Below are positions 7,583-14,868 of a DNA stretch of 16,353 nt, piece after piece; the first letter of the stretch is position 1; each line of letters opens with the position of its first letter. The DNA is taken from NCBI GenBank assembly GCA_946479255.1, contig CAMLFK010000098.1, positions 1-16,353 on the forward strand, in the 5' to 3' direction. The translations under genes and the position numbers were made by a program. Origin of the DNA: an uncultured Oxalobacteraceae bacterium (GTDB taxonomy: Bacteria > Pseudomonadota > Gammaproteobacteria > Burkholderiales > Burkholderiaceae). Under the pieces are notes generated by a model. It was not told the origin of the DNA and did not search any database. It worked only from the letters and a program-made list of their open reading frames with translations.

Positions 7583-10500
7583 TTAGTTGGGTCGAACCAC
7601 GCCATGGAATCGCACTTCCGACACATTGCCAAACCACGCCGCACCGTTGTAAATCCGGATGTAGCGGTATGGCACGCTGCCGCTGACTGGCAGGGTTTGC
7701 CAGTCCACGGTTGCTGCCGCTGGTGTCGTTAGTGCCGTCCAGTTCGTGTTGTTGTTCGAACCCTGAATCACTACACCGTTGGCGCGTGTGTAGTAATTGT
7801 CCTGCCGTGCAGCCAGTTCCACGCTGGTCAGAATGGCCTCGTTGCCCGTAAAGTCGAAGGTGATGTAAGCGCCGTTTCCGGCGTTGTTGGTGCCGGTGCG
7901 GAAGTCGGAGAAGGTGCCCAGCTTGCTGTCAGACAGGCTGTTGACCACGGCGGCCGTGGTCGCGGCCGGGCGGTTGTAGGTGGAGTCGATCAGGGTCGCG
8001 ATGGTGGACAGGTTGCGTATCACGTCCGACTCATCGACCAGGTACAGCGCGGTGCTGTCGGTGGTGGCGCTGGCGGTGTAGCCGCTCGCGCCGTTCTGCA
8101 GCTTGTAGTCGACCGCAAATGTCACCGAGCCCGCCGCCACCCCTTGGGGCAGGGCCGCGGTGGCGGTGAAGCTGAGGTTGTCGGCAGTCGTCACGGTGGC
8201 TGTCTGCCCCTGGATCTTGACGCCGACGTTGTTCACGGCCTCCTTCGCCGTGAAACTCAGTTGGACGGAGTTGCCCGGAACAATGCGGTTGCGCATCGCT
8301 TGCGGCGAGCTGATCGACACCGTGACGATTTTGTTGGCCTGAGCCACGCCGCGCAAGCGCAGCTCGGCAATGTTGCCGAACCAGTTGGCACCGTTGTAGA
8401 TACGGATGTAGCGGTAGGGCTGGGGATTGATCGCCAGTTGCTGCCACTCGGCGGTCGAGGCGGCGGGGGCCGACAACGTAGTCCAGCTGGCGTTGTCATT
8501 CGAGCCTTGCACCACCGTCCCGGCGATGCGGCCGTAGTACCCGTCCTGGCGGGCGATCAGGTCGACACCCGACAGCGTGGCGCTGCCGTCTTCCTTGAAG
8601 TCGAAGGTGATGTACGCGCCATTGCCGGCGTTGTTCGTGCCGGTGCGGAAATCCGAAACGCTGCCCAGCGCCCCGTCGAACAGGGCGTTCACCGACGCCA
8701 GCGTGGCCGCCGCCGTGCGGTTGACGGTCGAATCGATCAGCGTGGCAAGGGCAGGCAGGTTACGGATCACATTCGATTCGTCGACCAGATACAGCGTAGT
8801 GCTGTCGGTGGTCGCGTTGGTGGTGACGCCGTTCATGCCACTCTGTAGCTTGTAGTTGATGGCGAATGTCACCGTGCCAAGTGCCACCCCTTGCGGTATG
8901 GTTGCGGTGGCGGTGAAGTTCAGGTTGTCTGTAGTTGCCACGGTGGCCGCCTGGCCCTGGATGGTGGCGGCGACATTGCTCAGCGCTTCCTTCGCAGTGA
9001 AGCTCAGCTGCACCGAGTTGCCCGGCACAATGCGGTTGCGCATAGCCTGAGTGGAGCTTATCGACACCGTCGTGATCTTGCGCGACTGGGCCACGCCGCG
9101 CAGGCGCAGTTCGGCGAGATTGCCGAACCAGTTGTTCCAGTTGTAGATGCGGATGTAGCGGTAAGGCTGGGGATTGATCGCCAGTTGCTGCCACTCTGCC
9201 GTCGAGGCGGCGGCGCCCGAGATCGTGGTCCAGGCGGCGTTGTCGTTGGAGCCCTGCACCACCGTGCCGGCAGTGCGGGTGGAATACTGGTCCTGGCGGC
9301 CGATCAGGTCCACACCCGACAGCGTGGCGCTGCCGTCTTCCTTGAAGTCGAAGGTGATCCAGGCGCCGTTGCCGACGTTGTTGGTGCCGGTGCGGAAGTC
9401 CGACACGCTGCCCAGGGCGCCGTCGAACAGGGCGTTCACCGACGCCAGCGTGGCCGCCGCGGTCCGGTTGACGGAGGAATCGATCAGCGTGGCAATGGCA
9501 GGGACGTTCAGGATCACATCCGATTCGTCGACCAGATACAGCGAGCTGCTGTCGGTGGTCGCCGTGGTTGTGACGCCGCTCATGCCGCTCTGTGTTTTGT
9601 AATCGATGACGAATGCGACCGTGCCCGCCGCCGCGCCTTGCGGCATGGTCGCAGTGGCGGTGAAGCTGATGTTGTCCGGCGTCGTCACGGTGGCCGCCTG
9701 GCCCTGGATCGTGACGGCGACATTGTTCACCGCTTCCTTGGTCGTGAAGTTCAGTTTGACGGAGTTGCCCGGCACGATGCGGTTGCGTAGTGCCTGTGGG
9801 GAGCTGATCGACACGGTGGACATCTTTTTGGTTTGCGCCACGCCGTGCAGGCGCAGCTCGGCCATATTGCCGAACCAGCTGCCGCCGTTGACGATGCGGA
9901 CGTAGCGGTAGGGCTGGGGCGTGGCGATCGTCAGTTGCTGCCAGTCGGCCGAACCGGAGGCGTTGGCTGTCATGGTGGTCCAGCTGGCGTTGTCGTTGGA
10001 GCCTTGCACCACGGTGCCGTTGGCGCGGCCGGCCTGGTCCTGGCGGGCGAGCAGTTCCACCCGCGACAAGGTGGCGCTGCCATCTTCCTTGAAGTCGAAA
10101 GTCAGATAAGCGCCGGCCCCGCTGCCGTTGAGGCGGAAGTCGGTGAAGGTGCCGATATTGCTGTCGACCAGATTGTTCGCCACGTTCTTCACGTCGGCCG
10201 CCGTCCTGCCGTTGGAGTCGGAGGCTGTCGTGATGTCCAGCAGGTTGCTGATGTAGTTGCTCTGGTCCGAAATAAACAGCTTGCTGTCGTCGGTGGTGAA
10301 GTAAGTGGTGTCGGCGTCCTGGCCTGCCGCCGTTTTGTAGTCGAGCACCAGCTTGACGTTGGCCGTGCCGGTGATGGCCGGTGCCACCCAGCTCGCCGTC
10401 CAGTTGCGGTTGTCGGCCGAGGTAACAGGCACAGGCTCGCCTTGCAGCGTGAGGCGCAGGTTGTTGATCGGGGCGACCGCCGTGATGGTCACGTTCACCG

Positions 10501-13237
10501 TATTGCCCGGCACGATGCGGTACTTCACCTGCTGGTCCGAGGCGATCGACACGGCGGACAAGTGATTGACCGCCTCGTGGCGCTGGCCAAAGATCCTGAA
10601 CTCGGACAGCTCCAGCATGCTGCCGGGATGGAACATCTGAATCTTGATGAAGCGGAATCGCTTGTCCTTGAGGTCGTCCTGCACCGCCAGCGTCTGCATA
10701 TCCTCGATCGTCTCTGTCGTGCCTGGCGTCAGGCGGGTCCAGGTTTCATTGTCGTTGGAGCCGAAGATCGTGGTATTGCTTATGCGGTTCGGGAAGCTGG
10801 CGCGCACCTGCAACTGGAAGGCGCTGGCCGAGACTTTGTAGTGGGCGCCGAAATCGAGGGTATGAGCCAGGTTCTGGGCCAGGAAATAGCCGACGAAGGT
10901 GTCGGGCGCACCGTCGAGCGCATTGGGGACGCTCGATCCGAAGGTGGAGGTGGCCAGCATCTTCGAGTAGTTCATGCTGCCGTCGTCCATCAGCGGGGTC
11001 AGTACCTCCAGGCTGGCGACGGCGTTGGCGAGGGCGGTCAGTTTGGCGGCGAAGGCATCGTCGGTGCCGCTATTGATGGCTGCCACGGCATCGGCGTAGG
11101 CGGCGTTATAGGCTGCCAGCGTCGGGCCGGTGTATGCGGTGCCAGCCTGGAATGCGGCGTTGGCGGCAGCGACGGCAGACTGGCGGTCGGCGGTCACGAC
11201 GACTTTCACCAGCCGGGTGGAGACCATGGTGCCATCGGTTGCCGTGATGGCGAAGGTGTAGGTGCCGGCCTGGGTCGGCTTCCACGAGAACGCCCCCGTG
11301 CTGGTGTTGAAGGTGGCGCCGGCCGGCAGGTTGTCGGCCTGGTAGGTGACGGCGTCGCCCGCGTTGGCGTCGGTCGCGGCGAAGCTGCGGGTGATCGTGC
11401 TGGTCGAGCCGGCGTAGGTGTACAGGTTCAGGTCCGCATCGCCGTCGGCAAAGCTTGGCGCCGTCAGCGCGGTCCCCGGCTGCAGGTTGATGTGGTCCAG
11501 GTCGACGGTGGTGCCGGCGCCAGTGATGGTGATGAAGAACATGTCGCCCATGCCCTGGTATTCATTGAGTGCATAGGCCACGTAGCGCCACTGGCCCTTG
11601 GTGTCGGGCAGGGCGATGCTGTCGCCGAATGCCTGCAGTGCCGCGATGCCATTGGTCCGGACGCGGAACGCGATGTTCTTGCTGCCGTTGGCGTAGCTGG
11701 TCAGCGCGATCCTGGTGCCGGCTGCCGTCGCCGTGACCCGTGCATAGGCCGCCGTCGCATCGCTCATGGCGGCCGCATTGCCGTTCAGTGCGGTGAAGCG
11801 GTCCTCGATTTCGCGCAGCGGCTCGACGATGGGCCTGACCAGCAATTGCGCCCCCTCGGCCTCGGCCGCCGCCGGTATATAGAACCAGAATTCGCCGCCG
11901 CCGTCCGGGCTATCCCAGTTGTAGGAGGCGCGCCGCCTGTATGCCTCGGTGTAGTAGGGGGCGCGCTGGTCCATATTGAAACCGCGGGCGTACTTGTAGT
12001 AGTAATACGATCCCCAGGTATTGGTCGTCAGGCGGCCACGGTAGCCGCTAGCCAGTGTCTTGTACACGATGCTGGGCGTGCCGTCCGGGTTGGAGTAGGC
12101 GGCGGTGGGCACCCATGGCGTCTCATTGCCCAGCATGAAGCGGCCCCAGTAATCCGCAGTGTCCAGGATGCGGTCGTTGAGGAATTCGTAGGGGCCCACG
12201 GCGCTGGCGGCGGTCGATGGTGTGCCATTGACCGGGTCGACCTTGGTGCCCTGCGCCATCAGCAGGCGCGAGATGATGTCGACATTGACCAGGTCACCCG
12301 AGCTATGGGCCTGGTCGCGGCCCATCTCCACCAGCTGCACCACGGGCGGGCTGACCGCCTCGCCGGTCAGGGCGTTGGTGTCCACCAGCCGGAACAGGCG
12401 TTTGATGGCGCCGTTCTTGCCCTGGTCGACCGCTGTCGCATTCACGGTGAACCATTCCACACCCTCGTCGTAACGCGCGCGGTTACCCGTGAAGATGTAG
12501 CCCGCCATGGAGCCCATCAGGGGATACAGGTGCTGGTTCATGAAGCGCCAGTTGCTGTGGTTGAAGGTCTCCGTGGCCGGGACGATCAGGTTGCTGGTCA
12601 GGTTGGCGGTGTCCTCAGCCGTCCATGCCAGCGCCGCCGTCTGGTAACTGGTGTAGCGCAGGATCTCGGCGGCCGCCAGCATCCGATACATCGGTACCCC
12701 GGTGTGGATGTGGGCGTCGTTGAAGTAGGCGTACTGCGCCGGATCCATCTGGGCCCAGATGCGCAGGATCGCCAGGGCGTTGGCGCGGTAGGTTTCGTCG
12801 CCGGTCACGAAGTACAGCGTGGCCTGGGTAAAGGCTTTCTGGCCGTCCGCGATGAAGCGCCCATTGAAGCTCTGGCTGTTAAATGCGTAGCTGGCGGGCT
12901 TGGTGGGGTCGCTGCCGCGGTTGCTGGAGACGGCCGTCCTCGATGCGGAAGGCGACAGCAGCATGTTGTTGAAGTTGGTGTTCCAGGGTTCCTTTTGGGC
13001 GCGGATCTGGGTGCGCAGGTTTTCCAGGATGGGCTTGGTGAAGCCGACGCCTGGATGCTTGAAGCCGCTTGCGTCCGTGGTCTCCTGGATGGTCGGCTGA
13101 TAACTGGTGGCCAGCGTCAAGATGGTGTCGGCGGCCGCGGCGGTGGATGGCAACAGCGATGCCAGGCCCATCATCGAAGCGAAGAATATCGACCGCAAGA
13201 CGCGCATGTGCGCATCACCGTAAGTAGATGATTTCAT
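7583..13237 (-). CDS. Secreted alginate-lyase-like multidomain protein, paralog B (1884 aa)
   Basis: First gene of the operon and close paralog of the 1558-aa protein. Order: signal peptide ending near STAAAA (36). Alpha/alpha-toroid lyase-like domain about 40-475, with NDAHIHTG (173-180), RFMNQHLYPL (231-240), EMGRDQAH (304-311) and a tyrosine cluster YYYYKY (411-416). CBM-like beta-sandwich about 485-585. He_PIG Ig about 590-683 (STGAFSWKPTQAGTYTF). FIVAR-like helices 683-745. F5/8C domain 750-886. Four Ig-like plus F5/8C units from 891 to the end. It lacks the OmpL47 and final domains of paralog A. N234/H236, R307/H311 and the tyrosines are candidate catalytic residues by analogy with Asn/His/Arg/Tyr lyases. 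Two starts compete: ATG 13237 (GGGAG 11 nt upstream) and ATG 13207 (GGTGA 7 nt upstream), which gives MRVLRS and a more usual signal peptide, like its paralog. Substrate is not determinable; a uronic-acid polymer is likely. Confidence 0.85.
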   Translation of the reverse strand: MKSSTYGDAHMRVLRSIFFASMMGLASLLPSTAAAADTILTLATSYQPTIQETTDASGFKHPGVGFTKPILENLRTQIRAQKEPWNTNFNNMLLSPSASRTAVSSNRGSDPTKPASYAFNSQSFNGRFIADGQKAFTQATLYFVTGDETYRANALAILRIWAQMDPAQYAYFNDAHIHTGVPMYRMLAAAEILRYTSYQTAALAWTAEDTANLTSNLIVPATETFNHSNWRFMNQHLYPLMGSMAGYIFTGNRARYDEGVEWFTVNATAVDQGKNGAIKRLFRLVDTNALTGEAVSPPVVQLVEMGRDQAHSSGDLVNVDIISRLLMAQGTKVDPVNGTPSTAASAVGPYEFLNDRILDTADYWGRFMLGNETPWVPTAAYSNPDGTPSIVYKTLASGYRGRLTTNTWGSYYYYKYARGFNMDQRAPYYTEAYRRRASYNWDSPDGGGEFWFYIPAAAEAEGAQLLVRPIVEPLREIEDRFTALNGNAAAMSDATAAYARVTATAAGTRIALTSYANGSKNIAFRVRTNGIAALQAFGDSIALPDTKGQWRYVAYALNEYQGMGDMFFITITGAGTTVDLDHINLQPGTALTAPSFADGDADLNLYTYAGSTSTITRSFAATDANAGDAVTYQADNLPAGATFNTSTGAFSWKPTQAGTYTFAITATDGTMVSTRLVKVVVTADRQSAVAAANAAFQAGTAYTGPTLAAYNAAYADAVAAINSGTDDAFAAKLTALANAVASLEVLTPLMDDGSMNYSKMLATSTFGSSVPNALDGAPDTFVGYFLAQNLAHTLDFGAHYKVSASAFQLQVRASFPNRISNTTIFGSNDNETWTRLTPGTTETIEDMQTLAVQDDLKDKRFRFIKIQMFHPGSMLELSEFRIFGQRHEAVNHLSAVSIASDQQVKYRIVPGNTVNVTITAVAPINNLRLTLQGEPVPVTSADNRNWTASWVAPAITGTANVKLVLDYKTAAGQDADTTYFTTDDSKLFISDQSNYISNLLDITTASDSNGRTAADVKNVANNLVDSNIGTFTDFRLNGSGAGAYLTFDFKEDGSATLSRVELLARQDQAGRANGTVVQGSNDNASWTTMTANASGSADWQQLTIATPQPYRYVRIVNGGSWFGNMAELRLHGVAQTKKMSTVSISSPQALRNRIVPGNSVKLNFTTKEAVNNVAVTIQGQAATVTTPDNISFTATATMPQGAAAGTVAFVIDYKTQSGMSGVTTTATTDSSSLYLVDESDVILNVPAIATLIDSSVNRTAAATLASVNALFDGALGSVSDFRTGTNNVGNGAWITFDFKEDGSATLSGVDLIGRQDQYSTRTAGTVVQGSNDNAAWTTISGAAASTAEWQQLAINPQPYRYIRIYNWNNWFGNLAELRLRGVAQSRKITTVSISSTQAMRNRIVPGNSVQLSFTAKEALSNVAATIQGQAATVATTDNLNFTATATIPQGVALGTVTFAINYKLQSGMNGVTTNATTDSTTLYLVDESNVIRNLPALATLIDSTVNRTAAATLASVNALFDGALGSVSDFRTGTNNAGNGAYITFDFKEDGSATLSGVDLIARQDGYYGRIAGTVVQGSNDNASWTTLSAPAASTAEWQQLAINPQPYRYIRIYNGANWFGNIAELRLRGVAQANKIVTVSISSPQAMRNRIVPGNSVQLSFTAKEAVNNVGVKIQGQTATVTTADNLSFTATAALPQGVAAGSVTFAVDYKLQNGASGYTASATTDSTALYLVDESDVIRNLSTIATLIDSTYNRPAATTAAVVNSLSDSKLGTFSDFRTGTNNAGNGAYITFDFTGNEAILTSVELAARQDNYYTRANGVVIQGSNNNTNWTALTTPAAATVDWQTLPVSGSVPYRYIRIYNGAAWFGNVSEVRFHGVVRPN
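7586..10567 (-). repeat. Four tandem ~747-bp Ig-like + F5/8C units in paralog B
   Basis: Units are about 10567-9833, 9832-9086, 9085-8339 and 8338-7586 (residues 891-1135, 1136-1384, 1385-1633, 1634-1884). Each has RNRIVPGNSV-type Ig-like and VVQGSNDN...YRYIRIYN...WFGN discoidin signatures; unit 1 is the most diverged (YRIVPGNTV). Units 2 and 3 are nearly identical in DNA over long runs with an exact 747-bp period (for example gacagcgtgg at 8571 and 9318). Confidence 0.88.
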
Positions 13238-13260
13238 TGTACTTTTGTCTCCCGCTTGTT

Positions 13261-13274
13261 TGTTATCGTTAACA
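13261..13274. promoter_or_regulatory. LacI-family operator O1 before lyase operon
   Basis: TGTTATCGTTAACA is a 14-bp palindrome centred on CG with 12 of 14 symmetric positions, the classic form of a LacI-family operator. It lies 24 bp upstream of the ATG at 13237, in the untranslated leader, where bound repressor would block transcription. The likely ligand is the LacI-type protein encoded at 1070-2107. Confidence 0.6.
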
Positions 13275-13348
13275 TTTCAATGCGAGCTATTTTGTCTTAT
13301 TTGTATTTTTTCAGCATACTTGCTTGCTGAGCACGCTTTAGTTGCGTA

Positions 13349-13377
13349 AATATATTCCGACTGGAAGGTTTCTGCAA
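13349..13377 (-). promoter_or_regulatory. Candidate sigma-70 promoter of lyase operon
   Basis: On the minus strand TTGCAG (13377-13372) and TATATT (13354-13349) are separated by exactly 17 nt in an AT-rich stretch. The -10 is 5 of 6 to consensus; the -35 keeps only TTG, as expected for an activated or weak promoter. Transcription would begin near 13341, between the two operators, leaving a leader of about 100 nt. Confidence 0.4.
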
Positions 13378-13386
13378 CAGCGTTAT

Positions 13387-13400
13387 TGTTATCGATAATA
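13387..13400. promoter_or_regulatory. LacI-family operator O2 upstream of lyase promoter
   Basis: TGTTATCGATAATA has a perfect 10-bp palindromic core TTATCGATAA and is identical to O1 in 12 of 14 positions. It lies just upstream of the candidate -35. Centre-to-centre distance to O1 is 126 bp, close to 12 helical turns, which would place the two sites on the same DNA face and permit looping (inference). Confidence 0.55.
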
Positions 13401-13472
13401 TCGCTTATTCGTTTTTTCGATATAGGATTCGCGGCGGCGCATCCGCCTCGATCATCTCCAGCTACGTCTGCT

Positions 13473-14594
13473 CTATCTGCTTGCACGCGCGCTGCTCAAG
13501 GATCGAAGGAACTCAACGATGTCGGCTTTCTCTCTTGCGGTCAGCACCAGAGGGTGCTCCGCTTGGGTGCTGCGGTAATAGACCTCCAGCTCGACGGCTT
13601 CTTCCAGCGTCGCAACGCTTCCGTTATGCATGTACGGTGCGGTCTCGGCCACATTGCGCAGGCTCGGTGTACGAAATTTGCCGATATCCCTGGGATGAAG
13701 GCTTACCGCAAATCTGCCGAGTTCGGCGATCTCGTCTTCGCCAAGGACTGTGTGATCAATTAGTGTGCCTGCATCTTTCGCTTGTGCCAGGCGCATGGTG
13801 ACCCTGGCCAGTCTTGGAGCGAGTCGAGACAGGCCGAGGGTCAGGCTGTGGAAGCGATCATCGGTGAACAAGGCGTGCGTCTTGTCGATCGTATGGCAGG
13901 TGGTGCAGCCGGCGGGGCCCCGGAACAGCGACAAGCCGCGCACGGCGGCCGGCGCAAGGGCGGATGTTTGGCCGCCAAAATAATAGCGGCCAAATGGCGA
14001 ACCGCCGGCGATGAGCGTCCGCTGGAAGCTGGCTAGTGCCTGTGCGATCTGATTCGAGCCGATTGGATCGGGGGTTTTGGGGAACGCGGCCTGGAAATGC
14101 TCACGGTACTCGCGATCGCGTCGCAGAATTTGGGTCAGGCTTGAAACATCCGCAAGGCCGTGCTCGCGCGGATTGGTAAACGGGTCGAGCGCTTGCGATT
14201 CGAGATCCGGACGCCGGCCGTCCCAGAATTGCGACTTGTTAAAGGCGGCATTCAGCAAGCTGGGGGTATTGCGGGTCCCGAGTCCTTGCGTCACTCCTTT
14301 TGCGATCGCCAATCCATCGGCGAACGCTCGATCCGGCTGGTGGCAACTCGCACAAGCGATCGTTCCGTCGCGACTGAGGCGTTTGTCGAAAAACAGCTTA
14401 CGCCCCAGGGCGATACGCGCAGGTGTGCCGGTGTCTGCAGAAGCGATGAATGCTGGCAGACCAAGACGGGTAGCGACATCGACAGTTGCGGCTGGCAATG
14501 GAGACAAATTCGCCCCTGCAACTGCTGCACAGGCGGTCATGAGCAGCAACGATGAATGCGCCCTCGGGATCGATCTGGTCGGTGGAGCAGGCAC
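13473..14594 (-). CDS. Di-heme cytochrome c peroxidase (CcpA/MauG family)
   Basis: Periplasmic enzyme of the bacterial di-heme peroxidase family, which reduces H2O2 to water with electrons from c-type cytochromes. It is 373 aa from the chosen start. Two c-heme sites are seen: CASCH (81-85, N-terminal peroxidatic heme) and CTTCH (230-234, C-terminal electron-transfer heme). Other family blocks are FFDKRLSRDG, SQFWDGR (W124, inter-heme tryptophan), and KFRTPSLRNVAETAPYMHNGS, where M322 is the usual axial ligand; Met rather than Tyr favours peroxidase over MauG-type activity. The N-terminus is a signal peptide, LLLMTAC, possibly a lipobox-like site. The frame is open to a GTG at 14678, but the GTG at 14594 has AAGGAGG 4 nt before it and a proper signal peptide, so it is preferred. 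A perfect FNR box upstream suggests induction at low oxygen. It is tandem to, but probably independent of, the lyase operon. Confidence 0.93.
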   Translation of the reverse strand: MPAPPTRSIPRAHSSLLLMTACAAVAGANLSPLPAATVDVATRLGLPAFIASADTGTPARIALGRKLFFDKRLSRDGTIACASCHQPDRAFADGLAIAKGVTQGLGTRNTPSLLNAAFNKSQFWDGRRPDLESQALDPFTNPREHGLADVSSLTQILRRDREYREHFQAAFPKTPDPIGSNQIAQALASFQRTLIAGGSPFGRYYFGGQTSALAPAAVRGLSLFRGPAGCTTCHTIDKTHALFTDDRFHSLTLGLSRLAPRLARVTMRLAQAKDAGTLIDHTVLGEDEIAELGRFAVSLHPRDIGKFRTPSLRNVAETAPYMHNGSVATLEEAVELEVYYRSTQAEHPLVLTAREKADIVEFLRSLSSARASR

Positions 14595-14598
14595 GGTG

Positions 14599-14605
14599 CC
14601 TCCTT
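14599..14605 (-). promoter_or_regulatory. Ribosome binding site deciding peroxidase start
   Basis: AAGGAGG on the minus strand ends 4 nt before the GTG at 14594. The upstream in-frame GTG at 14678 has no comparable site and would put a non-hydrophobic stretch before the signal peptide. Confidence 0.7.
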
Positions 14606-14636
14606 GAACGTGTGGCCGATAAGTCCGAAATTGCCG

Positions 14637-14642
14637 ATTATC
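14637..14642 (-). promoter_or_regulatory. Possible -10 element of peroxidase promoter
   Basis: GATAAT on the minus strand (5 of 6 to TATAAT). A start near 14630 would put the FNR box centre about 60 bp upstream, matching the class I activator position of about -61.5. No good -35 is visible, as expected for an activator-dependent promoter. Confidence 0.35.
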
Positions 14643-14682
14643 CAGCAGCGACCAAGCGCCGTTTCGTGTCTGCAACACTCAA

Positions 14683-14696
14683 TTGATTCGCATCAA
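14683..14696. promoter_or_regulatory. Perfect FNR/Anr box
   Basis: TTGATtcgcATCAA is an exact match to the FNR-family consensus TTGATNNNNATCAA. It is 89 bp upstream of the peroxidase start on the minus strand and 173 bp upstream of the plus-strand YD/TIG gene. Di-heme cytochrome c peroxidases are known FNR/ANR targets in E. coli and Pseudomonas, so the peroxidase is the likely target. Confidence 0.75.
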
Positions 14697-14868
14697 CTTT
14701 CAAACCAACCGTAATTTCCAAGCGGAAATAGTCGTTAGAGTTTCGTTTGTGGAATTGCGTGCGGCGACCCGGAACTATTCACACAGTACTTCGCCGTCCG
14801 TCTCTTCGTGCAGCGCTCATGCAGTTCATTCTCGTGGACTCCTCTCACATGTCATCGGGAATCGGGTC

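Noticed and set aside
7586..10567. CRISPR or satellite explanation for the periodic sequence
   Set aside because: The 747-bp period is in frame and encodes protein domains; there are no short repeats with unique spacers.
9833..13231. 1132-aa plus-strand open frame opposite paralog B
   Set aside because: It has no recognisable domain, is rich in Gly, Val, Arg and His as expected of antisense of GC-rich codons, and lies entirely opposite a gene with clear domains and signal peptide.
13433..13447. GGCGG-cgcat-CCGCC hairpin as a terminator for the peroxidase gene
   Set aside because: The 5-bp stem is perfect but no U-tract follows on the minus strand, so intrinsic termination is not supported.
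13277..13486. 69-aa minus-strand open frame upstream of paralog B
   Set aside because: It covers the AT-rich promoter/operator region and the peroxidase stop, and shows no family resemblance or ribosome binding site.
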